Assembly: GCA_020161695.1 (NCBI GenBank)
Contig: JAIUOO010000014.1
Span: 1 to 64,000 of the forward strand
From: Pseudomonadota bacterium
Lineage (GTDB): Bacteria > Pseudomonadota > Alphaproteobacteria > Rhizobiales > Phreatobacteraceae
Direction: 5' to 3'
DNA: 64,000 nucleotides
Below, in pieces: positions 55,517 to 64,000 of this stretch (position 1 is the first letter of the stretch; each line of letters starts with the position of its first letter). Both the position numbers and the translations under genes were made by a program. The notes below the pieces were generated by a model. It was not told the origin of the DNA. It did not search any database and worked only from the letters and a program-made list of their open reading frames with translations.

Positions 55517-56773
55517 ATGGGCCTCGAAACCACCTCCCGTCCTTCGCAGACCGACACCGTCGAAGTCACCCGCGACACGCTGAAGCGCGTCGCCGCGGGC
55601 CTACCCTCCCCTATGCGCGTCGCGCTCGGCTACGCGCTGAGCATCCGGCGCGGCCATTTGACCATGCGGCTGCCGGACGGCCGGCGCCTCGTCTTTCGCG
55701 GGGGCGAGCCCGGCCCCTCGGCCGAGATCACCATCCACGATTTCCGCTTCGCCAGGCGGCTCGTGCTCGATGGCGACATCGGTTTCGCGGAGGCATTCAT
55801 TCGGCGCGAATGGGACAGTCCGGACCCCGCCGGCTTCCTCTATTTTTTCTGCGTCAACACGGATTCGGTCCGCCATCTCACACGCTACAATCCGCTCGCG
55901 CGGCTGATGCAGCGCTACCGCCACTGGCGCAACCGCAACACCAAGGCGCAGGCGCGGCGCAACATCGTCGCTCACTATGACCTCGGCAATGCCTTCTACC
56001 GGGCCTGGCTCGACCCCTCGATGACCTATTCCTCGGCCTATTTCGGCGCGGGCGCGGCGGACCTGCCCGCCGCCCAGATTGCCAAGTACCGGGCGCTCGC
56101 CGACCGCATCGGCCTGAAGCCCGGCGACCGCGTCCTGGAGATCGGTTGCGGCTGGGGCGGCTTCGCCGAGGTCGCCGCGAAGGAGTATGGCGCTGCCGTC
56201 ACCGGGCTCACGCTCTCCGACGAGCAGCACGCCTATGCGACGCGCCGCATGGCCGAGGCGGGCCTTGCCGACCGGGTGACCATCAAGCTGCAGGACTATC
56301 GCGACGAACGGGGTCAGTATGACGCCGTCGCCTCCATCGAGATGTTCGAGGCCGTCGGCAAGGAATATTGGCCGACCTTCTTCGACAAGGTGGCGGGGTC
56401 TCTGAGGAGCGGCGGCCGGGCCGGGTTGCAGGTCATTACGCTCGCCGACAATCTCTGGAAGGACTATCTCCGCGAGATCGACTTCATCCGCGCCTATGTC
56501 TTTCCCGGCGGCATGCTGCCCACCGCGACGCATCTGCGCGAGATGCCGCAGAAGGCCGGCCTCAACCTCCAGGGCGAGGAGGCCTTCGGGCAGGATTACG
56601 CTGCCACCCTGCGCATCTGGGCGGAGCGTTTCGGCGCCGTCTGGCCCGACCTGATGCAGTTCGGCTTCGACGAGCGGTTCCGACGGCTGTGGATCTATTA
56701 CCTCGCCTATTGCGAGGCGGGGTTTCGCGCCGGGACCATCGACGTCCGGCAACTCGTCTATGTGCGGACGTGA
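55517..56773 (+). CDS. cfa: Cyclopropane-fatty-acyl-phospholipid synthase
   Basis: 418 residues. It methylates unsaturated acyl chains of membrane phospholipids with SAM. An N-terminal lipid-binding domain (about 1-120) precedes NIVAHYDLGNAFYRAWLDPS, the SAM loop VLEIGCGWGGFAEVAAKEYG, TGLTLSDEQ and FIRAYVFPGGMLPT, all diagnostic. ATG 55517 (MGLETTSRPSQ) is chosen; the long upstream open frame overlaps phrB and is not coding. No sigma-factor site was recognised in the 202-base gap upstream. Confidence 0.93.
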   Translation: MGLETTSRPSQTDTVEVTRDTLKRVAAGLPSPMRVALGYALSIRRGHLTMRLPDGRRLVFRGGEPGPSAEITIHDFRFARRLVLDGDIGFAEAFIRREWDSPDPAGFLYFFCVNTDSVRHLTRYNPLARLMQRYRHWRNRNTKAQARRNIVAHYDLGNAFYRAWLDPSMTYSSAYFGAGAADLPAAQIAKYRALADRIGLKPGDRVLEIGCGWGGFAEVAAKEYGAAVTGLTLSDEQHAYATRRMAEAGLADRVTIKLQDYRDERGQYDAVASIEMFEAVGKEYWPTFFDKVAGSLRSGGRAGLQVITLADNLWKDYLREIDFIRAYVFPGGMLPTATHLREMPQKAGLNLQGEEAFGQDYAATLRIWAERFGAVWPDLMQFGFDERFRRLWIYYLAYCEAGFRAGTIDVRQLVYVRT

Positions 56774-56860
56774 GCGGCCCGATCCTTCCTTCGGCGGCTT
56801 GAGCGGCCGGCAGGGCTCGGCTAGCGTCGCCGGCCGGCCCTCAAGGCCGCGGAGCGCTGC

Positions 56861-57901
56861 ATGACCGTCCATTCCTCCGTCGTCGATGCGATCGGCAACA
56901 CGCCGCTCGTCAAGCTGAAGCGCGCGAGCGAGGCGACCGGCTGCACCATCCTGGGCAAGGCCGAGTTCATGAATCCCGGCCAGTCGGTGAAGGACCGCGC
57001 GGCGCTGTTCCTGATCCGCGACGCCATGGCCAAAGGCCTCGTGCGGACGGGTGGCACCATCGTCGAGGGCACGGCCGGCAATACCGGCATCGGCCTTGCC
57101 ATGGTCGGTCGGGCGCTCGGGCTCGAATGCGTCATCGTCATCCCGGAGACCCAGAGTCAGGAGAAGAAGGACGCGCTCCGCCAGCTCGGCGCCAGCCTGA
57201 TCGAGGTGCCGGCGGCGCCCTACGCCAATCCCAACAACTACGTGAAGGTCTCCGCACGCACCGCCGAGCGGCTGGCGAAGGAAAATCCGAACGGCGCCTT
57301 CTGGGCCAACCAGTTCGACAATGTCGCCAACCGGCAGGCCCATATCGAGACGACGGGCCCGGAAATCTGGCGCGACACCGCTGGCAAGGTCGACGGCTTC
57401 ATCTGCGCCATCGGCTCGGGCGGCACGCTCGCCGGCACGGCCATGGCGCTGAAGGAGCGGAACCCCAGGATCGCCATCGGCTGCGCCGATCCCATGGGCG
57501 CGGCCATGTACGAGTGGTTCACCCGCGGCGAGCTGAAATCCTCGGGCTCTTCCATCACCGAGGGCATCGGCCAGGGCCGCGTGACGAAGAACATCGAAGG
57601 CGCGCCGGTCGACGTCGCCTTCCAGATTCCCGACGAGGAGGCGATCCCCGTCATGTTCGACCTGCTCGACCACGAGGGCCTGTGCGTCGGTCCGTCCACG
57701 GGCATCAACGTCGCGGGCGCCATCCGGCTTGCGAAACATCTCGGGCCCGGCCACACGATCGTGACGATCCTCTGCGACTACGGCTTCCGCTATGCCTCCA
57801 AGATCTACGACCCCGCCTTCCTGCGCTCGAAGGGACTGGCCGTGCCGCGCTGGCTGGAGCGCAAGGCCGAGCCGCTGGTCGACCTGGTGACGGTGTCCTG
57901 A
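56861..57901 (+). CDS. cysK: Cysteine synthase A
   Basis: 346 residues, PLP enzyme making cysteine from O-acetylserine and sulfide. The PLP lysine lies in PGQSVKDRAAL, the substrate loop in EGTAGNTGIGLAM, and the phosphate-binding glycines in AIGSGGTLAGTAMALKE. GPSTGINVAGA is the late conserved segment. It is slightly longer than E. coli CysK (about 323), as in other alphaproteobacteria. Its stop overlaps the next gene start, so alaX and sseA follow in one operon. Confidence 0.93.
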   Translation: MTVHSSVVDAIGNTPLVKLKRASEATGCTILGKAEFMNPGQSVKDRAALFLIRDAMAKGLVRTGGTIVEGTAGNTGIGLAMVGRALGLECVIVIPETQSQEKKDALRQLGASLIEVPAAPYANPNNYVKVSARTAERLAKENPNGAFWANQFDNVANRQAHIETTGPEIWRDTAGKVDGFICAIGSGGTLAGTAMALKERNPRIAIGCADPMGAAMYEWFTRGELKSSGSSITEGIGQGRVTKNIEGAPVDVAFQIPDEEAIPVMFDLLDHEGLCVGPSTGINVAGAIRLAKHLGPGHTIVTILCDYGFRYASKIYDPAFLRSKGLAVPRWLERKAEPLVDLVTVS

Positions 57902-58620
57902 TGGCGACCGAATTCCTGTTCCGCGACGACGCCTACCTCACCGAATGCGACGCCACCGTCGTCGCGGTCACCGACAAGGACGGCGCGACCGGCGTCGCGC
58001 TCGACCGCACCGTGTTCTATCCGACCGGCGGCGGACAGCCCGGCGATGTCGGCAGCCTCAGCTTCGACGGCCAGACCGTGGCGGTGGCGACATCGGTCTA
58101 TGGCGAAACCAAGCAGGACATCGTCCACGTGCTGGCTGCGGGTTCCGCCGTGCCTGCCGTCGGCGCGACGGTGAAGGCCACCATCGACTGGCCGGTTCGT
58201 CACAGGCGGATGCGCATGCATACCGGCCTGCACCTGTTGTCGGTTGTGCTGCCCTTCCCGGTGACCGGAGGATCGGTCGGCACGGACGAGGGCCGGCTCG
58301 ATTTCGACATCCCGGAATCCGGCCTCGACCGCGACGACATCACCGCGAAGCTGAACGCGCTCATCGACAGGGACGCAGCGGTCAGCGAGCGCTGGATCAC
58401 CGATGCCGAGCTCGAAGCCAATCCGGGACTGGTCAAGACCATGTCGGTGAAGCCGCCCATGGGCTCGGGGCGCGTGCGCCTCGTGTCGATCGAGGGGCTG
58501 GACCTCCAGCCCTGCGGCGGCACACATGTGAAGCGCACCAGCGAGATCGGACGCCTTGCCGTGTCCGCCATCGAGAAGAAGGGCAAGCAGAACCGGCGCG
58601 TGCGCGTCGTGTTCGCCTGA
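57901..58620 (+). CDS. Alanyl-tRNA editing protein AlaX
   Basis: 239 residues, a free-standing editing domain like that of AlaRS, hydrolysing mischarged Ser-tRNA-Ala or Gly-tRNA-Ala. The zinc motif residues are in RMRMHTGLHLLS (H-x3-H) and DLQPCGGTHVKRTSEI (C-x3-H); YPTGGGQPGD is the N-terminal signature of the medium-size AlaX-M type. ATG 57901 overlaps the cysK stop by one base. The pairing with cysteine synthesis is noted as a finding. Confidence 0.92.
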   Translation: MATEFLFRDDAYLTECDATVVAVTDKDGATGVALDRTVFYPTGGGQPGDVGSLSFDGQTVAVATSVYGETKQDIVHVLAAGSAVPAVGATVKATIDWPVRHRRMRMHTGLHLLSVVLPFPVTGGSVGTDEGRLDFDIPESGLDRDDITAKLNALIDRDAAVSERWITDAELEANPGLVKTMSVKPPMGSGRVRLVSIEGLDLQPCGGTHVKRTSEIGRLAVSAIEKKGKQNRRVRVVFA

Positions 58621-58637
58621 AGGAGACCAGAAGACCC

Positions 58638-59498
58638 ATGACCGCCCTGCCCTCGCCTTGGCTGCGTTCGACCGATTGGCTCGCCGAACATATCGGCTAC
58701 CCCGACCTCGTGATCCTCGACGGCTCCTACTACCTGCCGACGCAGAAGCGCGACGCCGATGCCGAGTTCCTCGCCGGCCACATTCCCGGCGCGCAGCGCT
58801 TCGACATCGACGTGGTGAAGGACAAGGGCTCCGACCTGCCGCACATGATGCCGGACGCCACGGCTTTCGCGGCGGCCTGCCGCAAGCTTGGCATCGGCGA
58901 TGGCAAGTCGGTGCTGGTCTATGATGGCGCCGGGCTGTTTTCGGCTCCGCGCGTCTGGTGGATGTTCCGCACCTTCGGCGTCGAGCGCGTGTTCATCCTG
59001 GACGGCGGCCTGCCCAAATGGGTCGCCGAGGGTCGCGAGGTGGAAACTGGCCCGGCCCGGCCGCGCGAGGCGCGCCACTTCACCGCCCGCCGCAACCACG
59101 GCGCGGTCGCCGATCTCGGCGACGTCAAGAAGGCGCTCGCCAGCGGCAGGACGCAGGTGGTCGATGCCCGCTCCGCCGAGCGCTTCCGCGGCGAGGCGCC
59201 GGAGCCCCGTGCAGGCCTGAAGTCCGGCCACATGCCCGGTGCGTTCAACGTGCCCTCGTCGGCCCTGGTCGAGAACGGCCGCCTCGTCTCGCAGGAGCGC
59301 ATCCGGGCGGCGTTCACGGAGGCCGGCCTCGACCTCGACAAGCCGGTGATCACCAGCTGCGGTTCGGGCGTGTCGGCCGGCATTCTCTGGCTCGGTCTCG
59401 ATGCGCTCGGCAAGCAGCCGGCGGGGCTCTATGACGGCTCGTGGAGCGAATGGGGCGCGCGCGACGACTGCCCGGTGGCGACCGGACCGCGCAAATAG
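58638..59498 (+). CDS. sseA: 3-mercaptopyruvate sulfurtransferase
   Basis: 286 residues, two rhodanese domains. The active-site loop in the second domain is TSCGSGVSAGILWLGL, whose CGSGVSA is the mercaptopyruvate-type variant of the rhodanese CRxGxx loop. The first domain has the non-catalytic DGSYYLPTQKRDADAEF and GHIPGAQRFDIDVVKD. It moves sulfur from 3-mercaptopyruvate to thiols or cyanide. GGAG lies upstream of ATG 58638, 17 bases after alaX. Confidence 0.94.
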   Translation: MTALPSPWLRSTDWLAEHIGYPDLVILDGSYYLPTQKRDADAEFLAGHIPGAQRFDIDVVKDKGSDLPHMMPDATAFAAACRKLGIGDGKSVLVYDGAGLFSAPRVWWMFRTFGVERVFILDGGLPKWVAEGREVETGPARPREARHFTARRNHGAVADLGDVKKALASGRTQVVDARSAERFRGEAPEPRAGLKSGHMPGAFNVPSSALVENGRLVSQERIRAAFTEAGLDLDKPVITSCGSGVSAGILWLGLDALGKQPAGLYDGSWSEWGARDDCPVATGPRK

Positions 59499-59531
59499 GA
59501 CATCGCCGTCGGCGCGGATGCCCAAACGACA

Positions 59532-59564
59532 AACGGCGCGGCCTGGCCGCGCCGTTCTCGTTTT
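59532..59564. terminator. Terminator between sseA and aapP
   Basis: AACGGCGCGGC (59532-59542) pairs with GCCGCGCCGTT (59546-59556) around a 3-base loop, then CTCGTTTT. It serves the sseA operon and, being symmetric, could also act on transcripts converging from aapP. Confidence 0.7.
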
Positions 59565-59577
59565 CAGGCCAGGACCG

Positions 59578-60351
59578 TCAGTGCAGGATCTGGCTGAGGA
59601 ACAGCTTGGTCCGCTCGTGCTGCGGATTGGAGAAGAACGCGTTGGGCTCGTTCATCTCGATGATCTGCCCGTAATCCATGAAGATCACGCGGTTGGCGAC
59701 CTGCCGGGCGAAGCCCATTTCGTGGGTCACGCAGATCATGGTCATGCCCTCCTCGGCGAGACCCACCATGGTGTCGAGCACTTCCTTGACCATTTCCGGG
59801 TCGAGCGCCGAAGTCGGCTCGTCGAACAGCATGATCTTCGGGCTCATGCAGAGCGCGCGGGCGATGGCGACACGCTGCTGCTGGCCGCCCGAGAGCTGGC
59901 CGGGATATTTCAGCGCCTGCTCGGGAATGCGGACGCGCTTGAGATAGTGCATCGCGATCTCTTCGGCGTCCTTCTTGGGCATCTTCTTCACCCAGATCGG
60001 CGCCAGCGTGCAGTTCTCGAGGATCGTCAGATGCGGGAACAGGTTGAAGTGCTGGAACACCATGCCGACCTCGCGGCGGATGCCGTCGATGCGCTTGAGA
60101 TCGTTGGTCAGCTCCACGCCGTCGACGATGATCGTGCCCTGCTGATGCTCCTCCAGCCGGTTGATGCAGCGGATCATCGTCGACTTGCCGGAGCCGGACG
60201 GCCCGCAGACGACGATGCGCTCACCGCGATGGACCGAGAGGTTGATGTCCTTCAGGACATGGAACTCTCCGTACCACTTGTGCATGCCGGAAATGCTGAT
60301 CGCCACCTCGTTCGAGGTCGACGGCATTTTCGCGAGGGCTGGGCTGGCCAT
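59578..60351 (-). CDS. aapP: General amino-acid ABC transporter ATPase AapP
   Basis: 257 residues. Walker [13 protein letters not shown]-loop [12 protein letters not shown], signature [14 protein letters not shown] and Walker [17 protein letters not shown] mark a polar amino-acid ATPase. It powers the AapQM permease. It follows aapM by 33 bases and closes the operon at the terminator. Confidence 0.95.
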   Translation of the reverse strand: MASPALAKMPSTSNEVAISISGMHKWYGEFHVLKDINLSVHRGERIVVCGPSGSGKSTMIRCINRLEEHQQGTIIVDGVELTNDLKRIDGIRREVGMVFQHFNLFPHLTILENCTLAPIWVKKMPKKDAEEIAMHYLKRVRIPEQALKYPGQLSGGQQQRVAIARALCMSPKIMLFDEPTSALDPEMVKEVLDTMVGLAEEGMTMICVTHEMGFARQVANRVIFMDYGQIIEMNEPNAFFSNPQHERTKLFLSQILH

Positions 60352-60384
60352 GCGTGAACTCCTGGACGGTGCGGGCGTTCGCTC

Positions 60385-61866
60385 TTAGCGGCGACGGCCG
60401 GTATTGAGGCGCTTCTCGACGAAGATCGAGTAGCGGGACATGAAGTAGCAGAAGGCGAAGTAGATGATGCCGGCGAAGGCGAAGCCGGTATAGAGCGTCA
60501 CCGGGCTTGCCCACTGGGGATCGGTGAAGCCGGCGCGCAAGCCGCCGAGCAGGTCGAAGATCGCGACGATGGAAACCAGCGTCGTGTCCTTGAACAGGCC
60601 GATGAACGCGTTGACGATGCCGGGGATCACCAGTTTCAAGGCCTGCGGCATGACGATCAGGCCCATCATGCGCGGATAGTTGAGGCCGAGCGCCATGGCG
60701 CCCTCGAACTGGCCCTTGGGGATGGCCTGAAGGCCGCCGCGGATCGTCTCGGCCATATAGGCGCCGGAGAACAGCGAGACGCCGACCAGCACGCGCAGCA
60801 TGGCGTCGGGCGAGCGCTCCAGGAACAGCGGCAGCATGTAGGTCGCGAAGAACAGCACGGTGATGAGCGGCACGCCGCGCACCAGTTCGATCATGCCGAC
60901 CGACAGGAAGCGGATGATCGGCATTTTCGAGCGCCGGCCGAGAGCAAGCGCGACGCCGATCGGCAGGGCCGCGACGATGCCGGTGGTCGCCACGACCAGC
61001 GTCACCAGCAGCCCGCCCCACTGGCGGGTCTCGATCACGGGAAGCGCCGGCGCGTTGAAGACGCCGAGCCGAACCAGCGCGAAGGCGACGAATGCCCCGA
61101 AGGCCGCGATCCCGCCACCGACGAGCCAGACGTCGAGCGGCCGGTTCTCCATGGCGCCGATCGCCAGCGCGGCGATGGTGCCGAACAGGACGGCGACGGC
61201 AAGCACCTCCATGCCGCCAAGGCCGAGCACCCGCCACGCGACCGCGCCGCCGACGACCATGGCAAGCGCGATGGCGCCGTAGGCGGTCTGGTTGAGCGCC
61301 TTTTCCGACAGGCCGACGAAGTGGACGATCAGCAGGCCGAAGGCGGCGACGGTGCCGAGCCAGGCGATGACGCTCAGCCACGGATTGATGATCGAGCCGC
61401 CGTGGAGAAGGATGAAGGCGAGGATCGGAAAGACGCCGAAGAACAGGATGGCGTTCAGCGCCTTGCGCGGCACGGAGGGGATCAGCAGCGGCAGGAGCAG
61501 CGCGAGTGCGACGATATAGGTCAGATTGACTCGCCACCGGTGCTCGACGGGATAGAAGCCGTACATGAACTGGCCGAACTTCGCCCAGATGAAGGGCCAG
61601 CACGCGCCCACCGAGCGGCCGACCTTCTCGTCGAGGCAGGCGTCGCGGTCCGCGCCGGTCCAGACCGCGCGAATGATGGTGAAATCGACGAAGGTCCAGA
61701 TCAGTTTGTAGGCAATGTAGGCGCCGAACAGCGTCAGGACGATCTGCAGCGGCGAGGAAAACAGGTTGGCGCGTGCCCAGCCCCAGGGGCCGACCAGATT
61801 GGCCGGCGGCGGCGCCGGCTGGATCAGTTCGGAACGGATGAAGCTGTCGGAAGCGGTGGTGGTCAT
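60385..61866 (-). CDS. aapM: General amino-acid ABC permease AapM, enlarged
   Basis: 493 residues, start ATG 61866 (MTTTASDSFIRSELIQ). The C-terminal two thirds carry the HisM-type permease, with EVARG-like IELVRGVPLITVLFFATYM and the EAA loop GLNYPRMMGLIVMPQALKLV. A published Rhizobium AapM is near 384 residues. The excess lies in one block of about 120 residues (about 158-277), hydrophobic, with four apparent helices between FPILAFILLHGG and TRQWGGLLVTLV. It forms the membrane channel with AapQ. The base sequence has no frame disruption. Confidence 0.92.
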   Translation of the reverse strand: MTTTASDSFIRSELIQPAPPPANLVGPWGWARANLFSSPLQIVLTLFGAYIAYKLIWTFVDFTIIRAVWTGADRDACLDEKVGRSVGACWPFIWAKFGQFMYGFYPVEHRWRVNLTYIVALALLLPLLIPSVPRKALNAILFFGVFPILAFILLHGGSIINPWLSVIAWLGTVAAFGLLIVHFVGLSEKALNQTAYGAIALAMVVGGAVAWRVLGLGGMEVLAVAVLFGTIAALAIGAMENRPLDVWLVGGGIAAFGAFVAFALVRLGVFNAPALPVIETRQWGGLLVTLVVATTGIVAALPIGVALALGRRSKMPIIRFLSVGMIELVRGVPLITVLFFATYMLPLFLERSPDAMLRVLVGVSLFSGAYMAETIRGGLQAIPKGQFEGAMALGLNYPRMMGLIVMPQALKLVIPGIVNAFIGLFKDTTLVSIVAIFDLLGGLRAGFTDPQWASPVTLYTGFAFAGIIYFAFCYFMSRYSIFVEKRLNTGRRR

Positions 61867-61876
61867 GGCAGCGCCC

Positions 61877-63085
61877 TCACCGTTCCACCAGCGCAATGCG
61901 CTCGTTGTACCAGTTCATGAAGATCGAGGTGACGATCGAGATGGTCAGGTAGCAGCCCATCCACATGGCGATGATCTCGATCGCCTGTCCGGTCTGGTTG
62001 AGGATCGTGCCACCGACCGAAACCATGTCCGGATAGCCGATGCCCACCGCCAGCGACGAGTTCTTGGCGAGGTTGAGATACTGGCTGGTCAGCGGCGGGA
62101 TGATCACCCTGAGCGCCTGCGGAATAACGATGAGGTTGAGGATGCGCCCCTCGGCGAGGCCGAGCGAGCGGCCCGCCTCCGTCTGGCCGTGGCTGACCGC
62201 CTGGATGCCGGCGCGGACGATCTCGCCGATGAAGGCGGCCGTGTAGGCGACCAGCGCGATGACCAGCGCCACGAATTCCGGGATGATGGTCATGCCGCCG
62301 GTCAGGTTGAAGCGGCCCTGTTCGGCATAGTTGAACGAGATCGGCATGCCCGTCGCCAGATAGGCGAGGACCGGCAGGCCGATAATGATGCCCCACATGG
62401 TCGGCACGACCGGAAACTGCTCGCCGGTTTCGGCCTGCCGCCTGTAGGCCCAGGACCGGACCACGAAGGCCGCGACGATGCCGAGCACCAGCGCCGCGCC
62501 GATCCAGATCGCGCCGGCCTCGAAGACCGGGCGCGGCGCGGTGATGCCGCGCTGATTGGCGAAGAACAGCCCGAACAGCGAATAGGAATTGCGCGGGGCC
62601 GGCATGGCCGCGAGAACCGCGAGATACCAGAACAGGATCTGGAACAGCAGCGGCAGGTTGCGGATGATCTCGACGTACCAGTAGGCGATTTTCGAGATCA
62701 CCCAGTTGGGCGAGAGGCGCGCCACGCCGACGACGAAGCCGAGGATCGTCGCGAGGAAAATGCCGACGACGGCAACGAGCAGCGTGTTCAACAGGCCGAT
62801 GACGAAGGCCCGGCCGTAGGACATCGATTCCGCCCAGGGGATGAGCGTCTGCGAGATGCCGAAGCCGGCCGTCTGGTCGAGGAATCCGAACCCTGCGGCG
62901 ATGCGCTGGTTGGTCAGGTTGGTGACCGCGTTGGAGATGGCCGTGTAGATCACGAAGATCAGCAGGGCGAGCGCCAGCGCCTGGAAGATCAGGCTGCGAA
63001 CCTTCGGATCGTTGAAAAACGCCACTTTGGGCGCAACGTCCCCGCGCGCGGGCAACGTGCCGTCCGTCATGTCAGCCATCCCCAT
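61877..63085 (-). CDS. aapQ: General amino-acid ABC permease AapQ
   Basis: 402 residues, the usual AapQ length. About eight membrane helices; ARLSPNWVISKIAYWYVEII, followed by RNLPLLFQILFWYL, and the EAA loop SLGLAEGRILNLIVIPQALR are typical. The N-terminal half has the extra periplasmic region (ISNAVTNLTNQRIAAGFGFL) seen in the Aap and BztB families. Start ATG 63085 or the in-frame ATGs 63079/63070. aapM follows after 10 bases. Confidence 0.94.
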   Translation of the reverse strand: MGMADMTDGTLPARGDVAPKVAFFNDPKVRSLIFQALALALLIFVIYTAISNAVTNLTNQRIAAGFGFLDQTAGFGISQTLIPWAESMSYGRAFVIGLLNTLLVAVVGIFLATILGFVVGVARLSPNWVISKIAYWYVEIIRNLPLLFQILFWYLAVLAAMPAPRNSYSLFGLFFANQRGITAPRPVFEAGAIWIGAALVLGIVAAFVVRSWAYRRQAETGEQFPVVPTMWGIIIGLPVLAYLATGMPISFNYAEQGRFNLTGGMTIIPEFVALVIALVAYTAAFIGEIVRAGIQAVSHGQTEAGRSLGLAEGRILNLIVIPQALRVIIPPLTSQYLNLAKNSSLAVGIGYPDMVSVGGTILNQTGQAIEIIAMWMGCYLTISIVTSIFMNWYNERIALVER

Positions 63086-63152
63086 CTCTGGCCCGGCGAG
63101 AGGCTCTTCTCGTTCCCTTTTGGGGCGGAGAGCCAGTTCTTCACCGAATGCA

Positions 63153-63177
63153 CGTCCCGGATCGTGGACCCGGGACG
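63153..63177 (-). other. Hairpin between aapJ and aapQ
   Basis: CGTCCCGG (63153-63160) pairs with CCGGGACG (63170-63177) over eight bases with a 9-base loop in the 131-base gap between aapJ and aapQ. No U-run follows. Such stems often protect the binding-protein message or partly stop transcription, so that binding protein exceeds permease. Confidence 0.5.
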
Positions 63178-63216
63178 CTGATCATGTCCAGTCGTTTTCG
63201 CAACCGCGAACAGCGA

Positions 63217-64000
63217 TTAACGGATCGGCGGTGCGTATTGCAGGCCGCCCTTGTTCCACAGCGCGTTCAGGCCGCGGGCGATGCCGAGGCGGGTGGTCGG
63301 GCCGACATTGCGGTCGAAGACCTCGGAATAGTTGCCGACGTGGCGGACGATGCGCACCACCCAGTCCTTGGTCAGGCCGAGCGCCTCGCCGTTATTGCCC
63401 TCGATGCCGAGGACGCGGCGAATCTCCGGATTGGTCGACTGCAGCATCTGGTCGAGATTGGCCTTGCTGATGTTCAGCTCCTCGGCCGTGACCATGGCGA
63501 AATGCGTCCACTTGACGATGTCCATCCACTGGTCGTCGCCATGGCGGACCGCCGGTCCGAGCGGCTCCTTGGAGATGATCTCCGGCAGGACCATGTGATC
63601 GTCCGGGCGCTGCAGCTTGACGCGCTCGGCATAGAGGCCCGAGGCGTCCGTGGTGAACACGTCGCAGCGGCCGGCATCGTAGGCCTTCACGGTCTCGTCG
63701 GCGGTGGCGAACACGACCGGCTCGTACTTCAGATTGTTGGCGCGGAAGAAGTCGGCGACGTTCAGCTCGGTGGTGGTTCCGGTCTGCACGCAGACGGAGG
63801 CGCCGGAGAGTTCGCGGGCGCTCTTCACGTTGAGCGACTTGCGGACCATGAAGCCCTGGCCGTCATAGTAGTTGATGACCGAGAAGTTCAGGCCGAGCGA
63901 GGTGTCGCGCTGCAGCGTCCAGGTGGTGTTGCGCGACAGCACGTCGATCTCGCCGGACTGAAGCGCCGTGAAACGGTCCTTGGCCGAGAGCGGCGAGAAT
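63217..64000 (-). CDS. aapJ: General amino-acid binding protein AapJ (partial at right edge)
   Basis: The frame runs off the window; 261 C-terminal codons are visible. The periplasmic solute-binding fold shows SPLSAKDRFTALQSGEIDVL, SRNTTWTLQRDTSLGLNFS, SVCVQTGTTTELN, YDAGRCDVFTTDASGLY and KDWVVRIVRHVGNYSEVFDR. The C-terminal segment WNKGGLQYAPPIR is the end of the Aap/BztA group. It captures L-amino acids for AapQMP. The signal peptide is outside the window. Confidence 0.95.
   Translation of the reverse strand, partial: FSPLSAKDRFTALQSGEIDVLSRNTTWTLQRDTSLGLNFSVINYYDGQGFMVRKSLNVKSARELSGASVCVQTGTTTELNVADFFRANNLKYEPVVFATADETVKAYDAGRCDVFTTDASGLYAERVKLQRPDDHMVLPEIISKEPLGPAVRHGDDQWMDIVKWTHFAMVTAEELNISKANLDQMLQSTNPEIRRVLGIEGNNGEALGLTKDWVVRIVRHVGNYSEVFDRNVGPTTRLGIARGLNALWNKGGLQYAPPIR

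Noticed and set aside
55601..57754. A 717-codon minus-strand frame opposite cfa and cysK.
   Set aside because: It spans two real genes and the gap between them on the other strand; the product shows only GC-driven composition.

Overview
The window looks like chromosomal DNA of a GC-rich alphaproteobacterium of the order Hyphomicrobiales (Rhizobiales). The gene orders nagZ-scpA-scpB-tatABC, dgt/argS/SPOR, trxB-lsrB, valS-popZ-tolC-pcm and aapJQMP all point there, as does the regulatory style (a RirA-like TGA-N9-TCA site and a CtrA-like TTAA-N7-TTAA site). I cannot name a genus from sequence alone. Almost everything is housekeeping or transport; I see no prophage, insertion sequence, CRISPR array or defence island.

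The left end (1-750) does not belong with the rest. It is a mosaic of a PEP-CTERM protein tail, a DUF4331-like tail and the start of a lipoprotein, all betaproteobacterial in style. It is joined head-on to a carB gene that loses its last quarter at the join. An assembly chimera is the simplest explanation. carB (to 3305) is preceded by an attenuator-like leader with a promoter, an 8-codon Arg-containing leader frame and a terminator hairpin.

3.5-10.8 kb: a Gly/Pro/Ser-rich unknown protein divergent from an OmpR-type two-component pair, an SGNH hydrolase/OpgC acyltransferase pair, an alpha/beta hydrolase, an Lrp regulator and a 2OG-Fe(II) oxygenase. 11.0-14.1 kb: trxB-lsrB (the LsrB homologue has no cysteine), then three tandem small secreted paralogues that form an uncharacterised family. 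14.1-20.3 kb: a membrane protein, a UbiK-like protein, lgt-midA, a siderophore-interacting reductase under a probable iron operator, pgeF and prs.

20.3-26.4 kb: a complete urease operon on the minus strand (ureD, ureA, hupE, a DUF1272 gene, ureB, ureC, ureE, ureF, ureG), combining nickel uptake, nickel storage (His-rich UreE) and apo-enzyme maturation. 26.8-39.1 kb: a long minus-strand block of pssA, psd, tatC-tatB-tatA, an orphan FbpC-type ATPase, scpB-scpA, nagZ, a SPOR protein, argS and dgt. 39.2-45.5 kb: erpA, a PPOX flavoprotein, xthA, a cupin, a P450, an ExoR-like Sel1 protein and ilvD.

45.8-53 kb: valS, an MFS transporter, popZ, tolC (with the CtrA-like site upstream) and pcm. 53-59.5 kb: tRNA-Cys, tRNA-Asn, photolyase, a cyclopropane-fatty-acid synthase, and a cysK-alaX-sseA sulfur/quality-control cluster. 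59.6-64 kb: the general amino-acid ABC transporter aapJQMP, with aapJ cut by the right edge and an AapM carrying an unusual hydrophobic insertion of about 120 residues.
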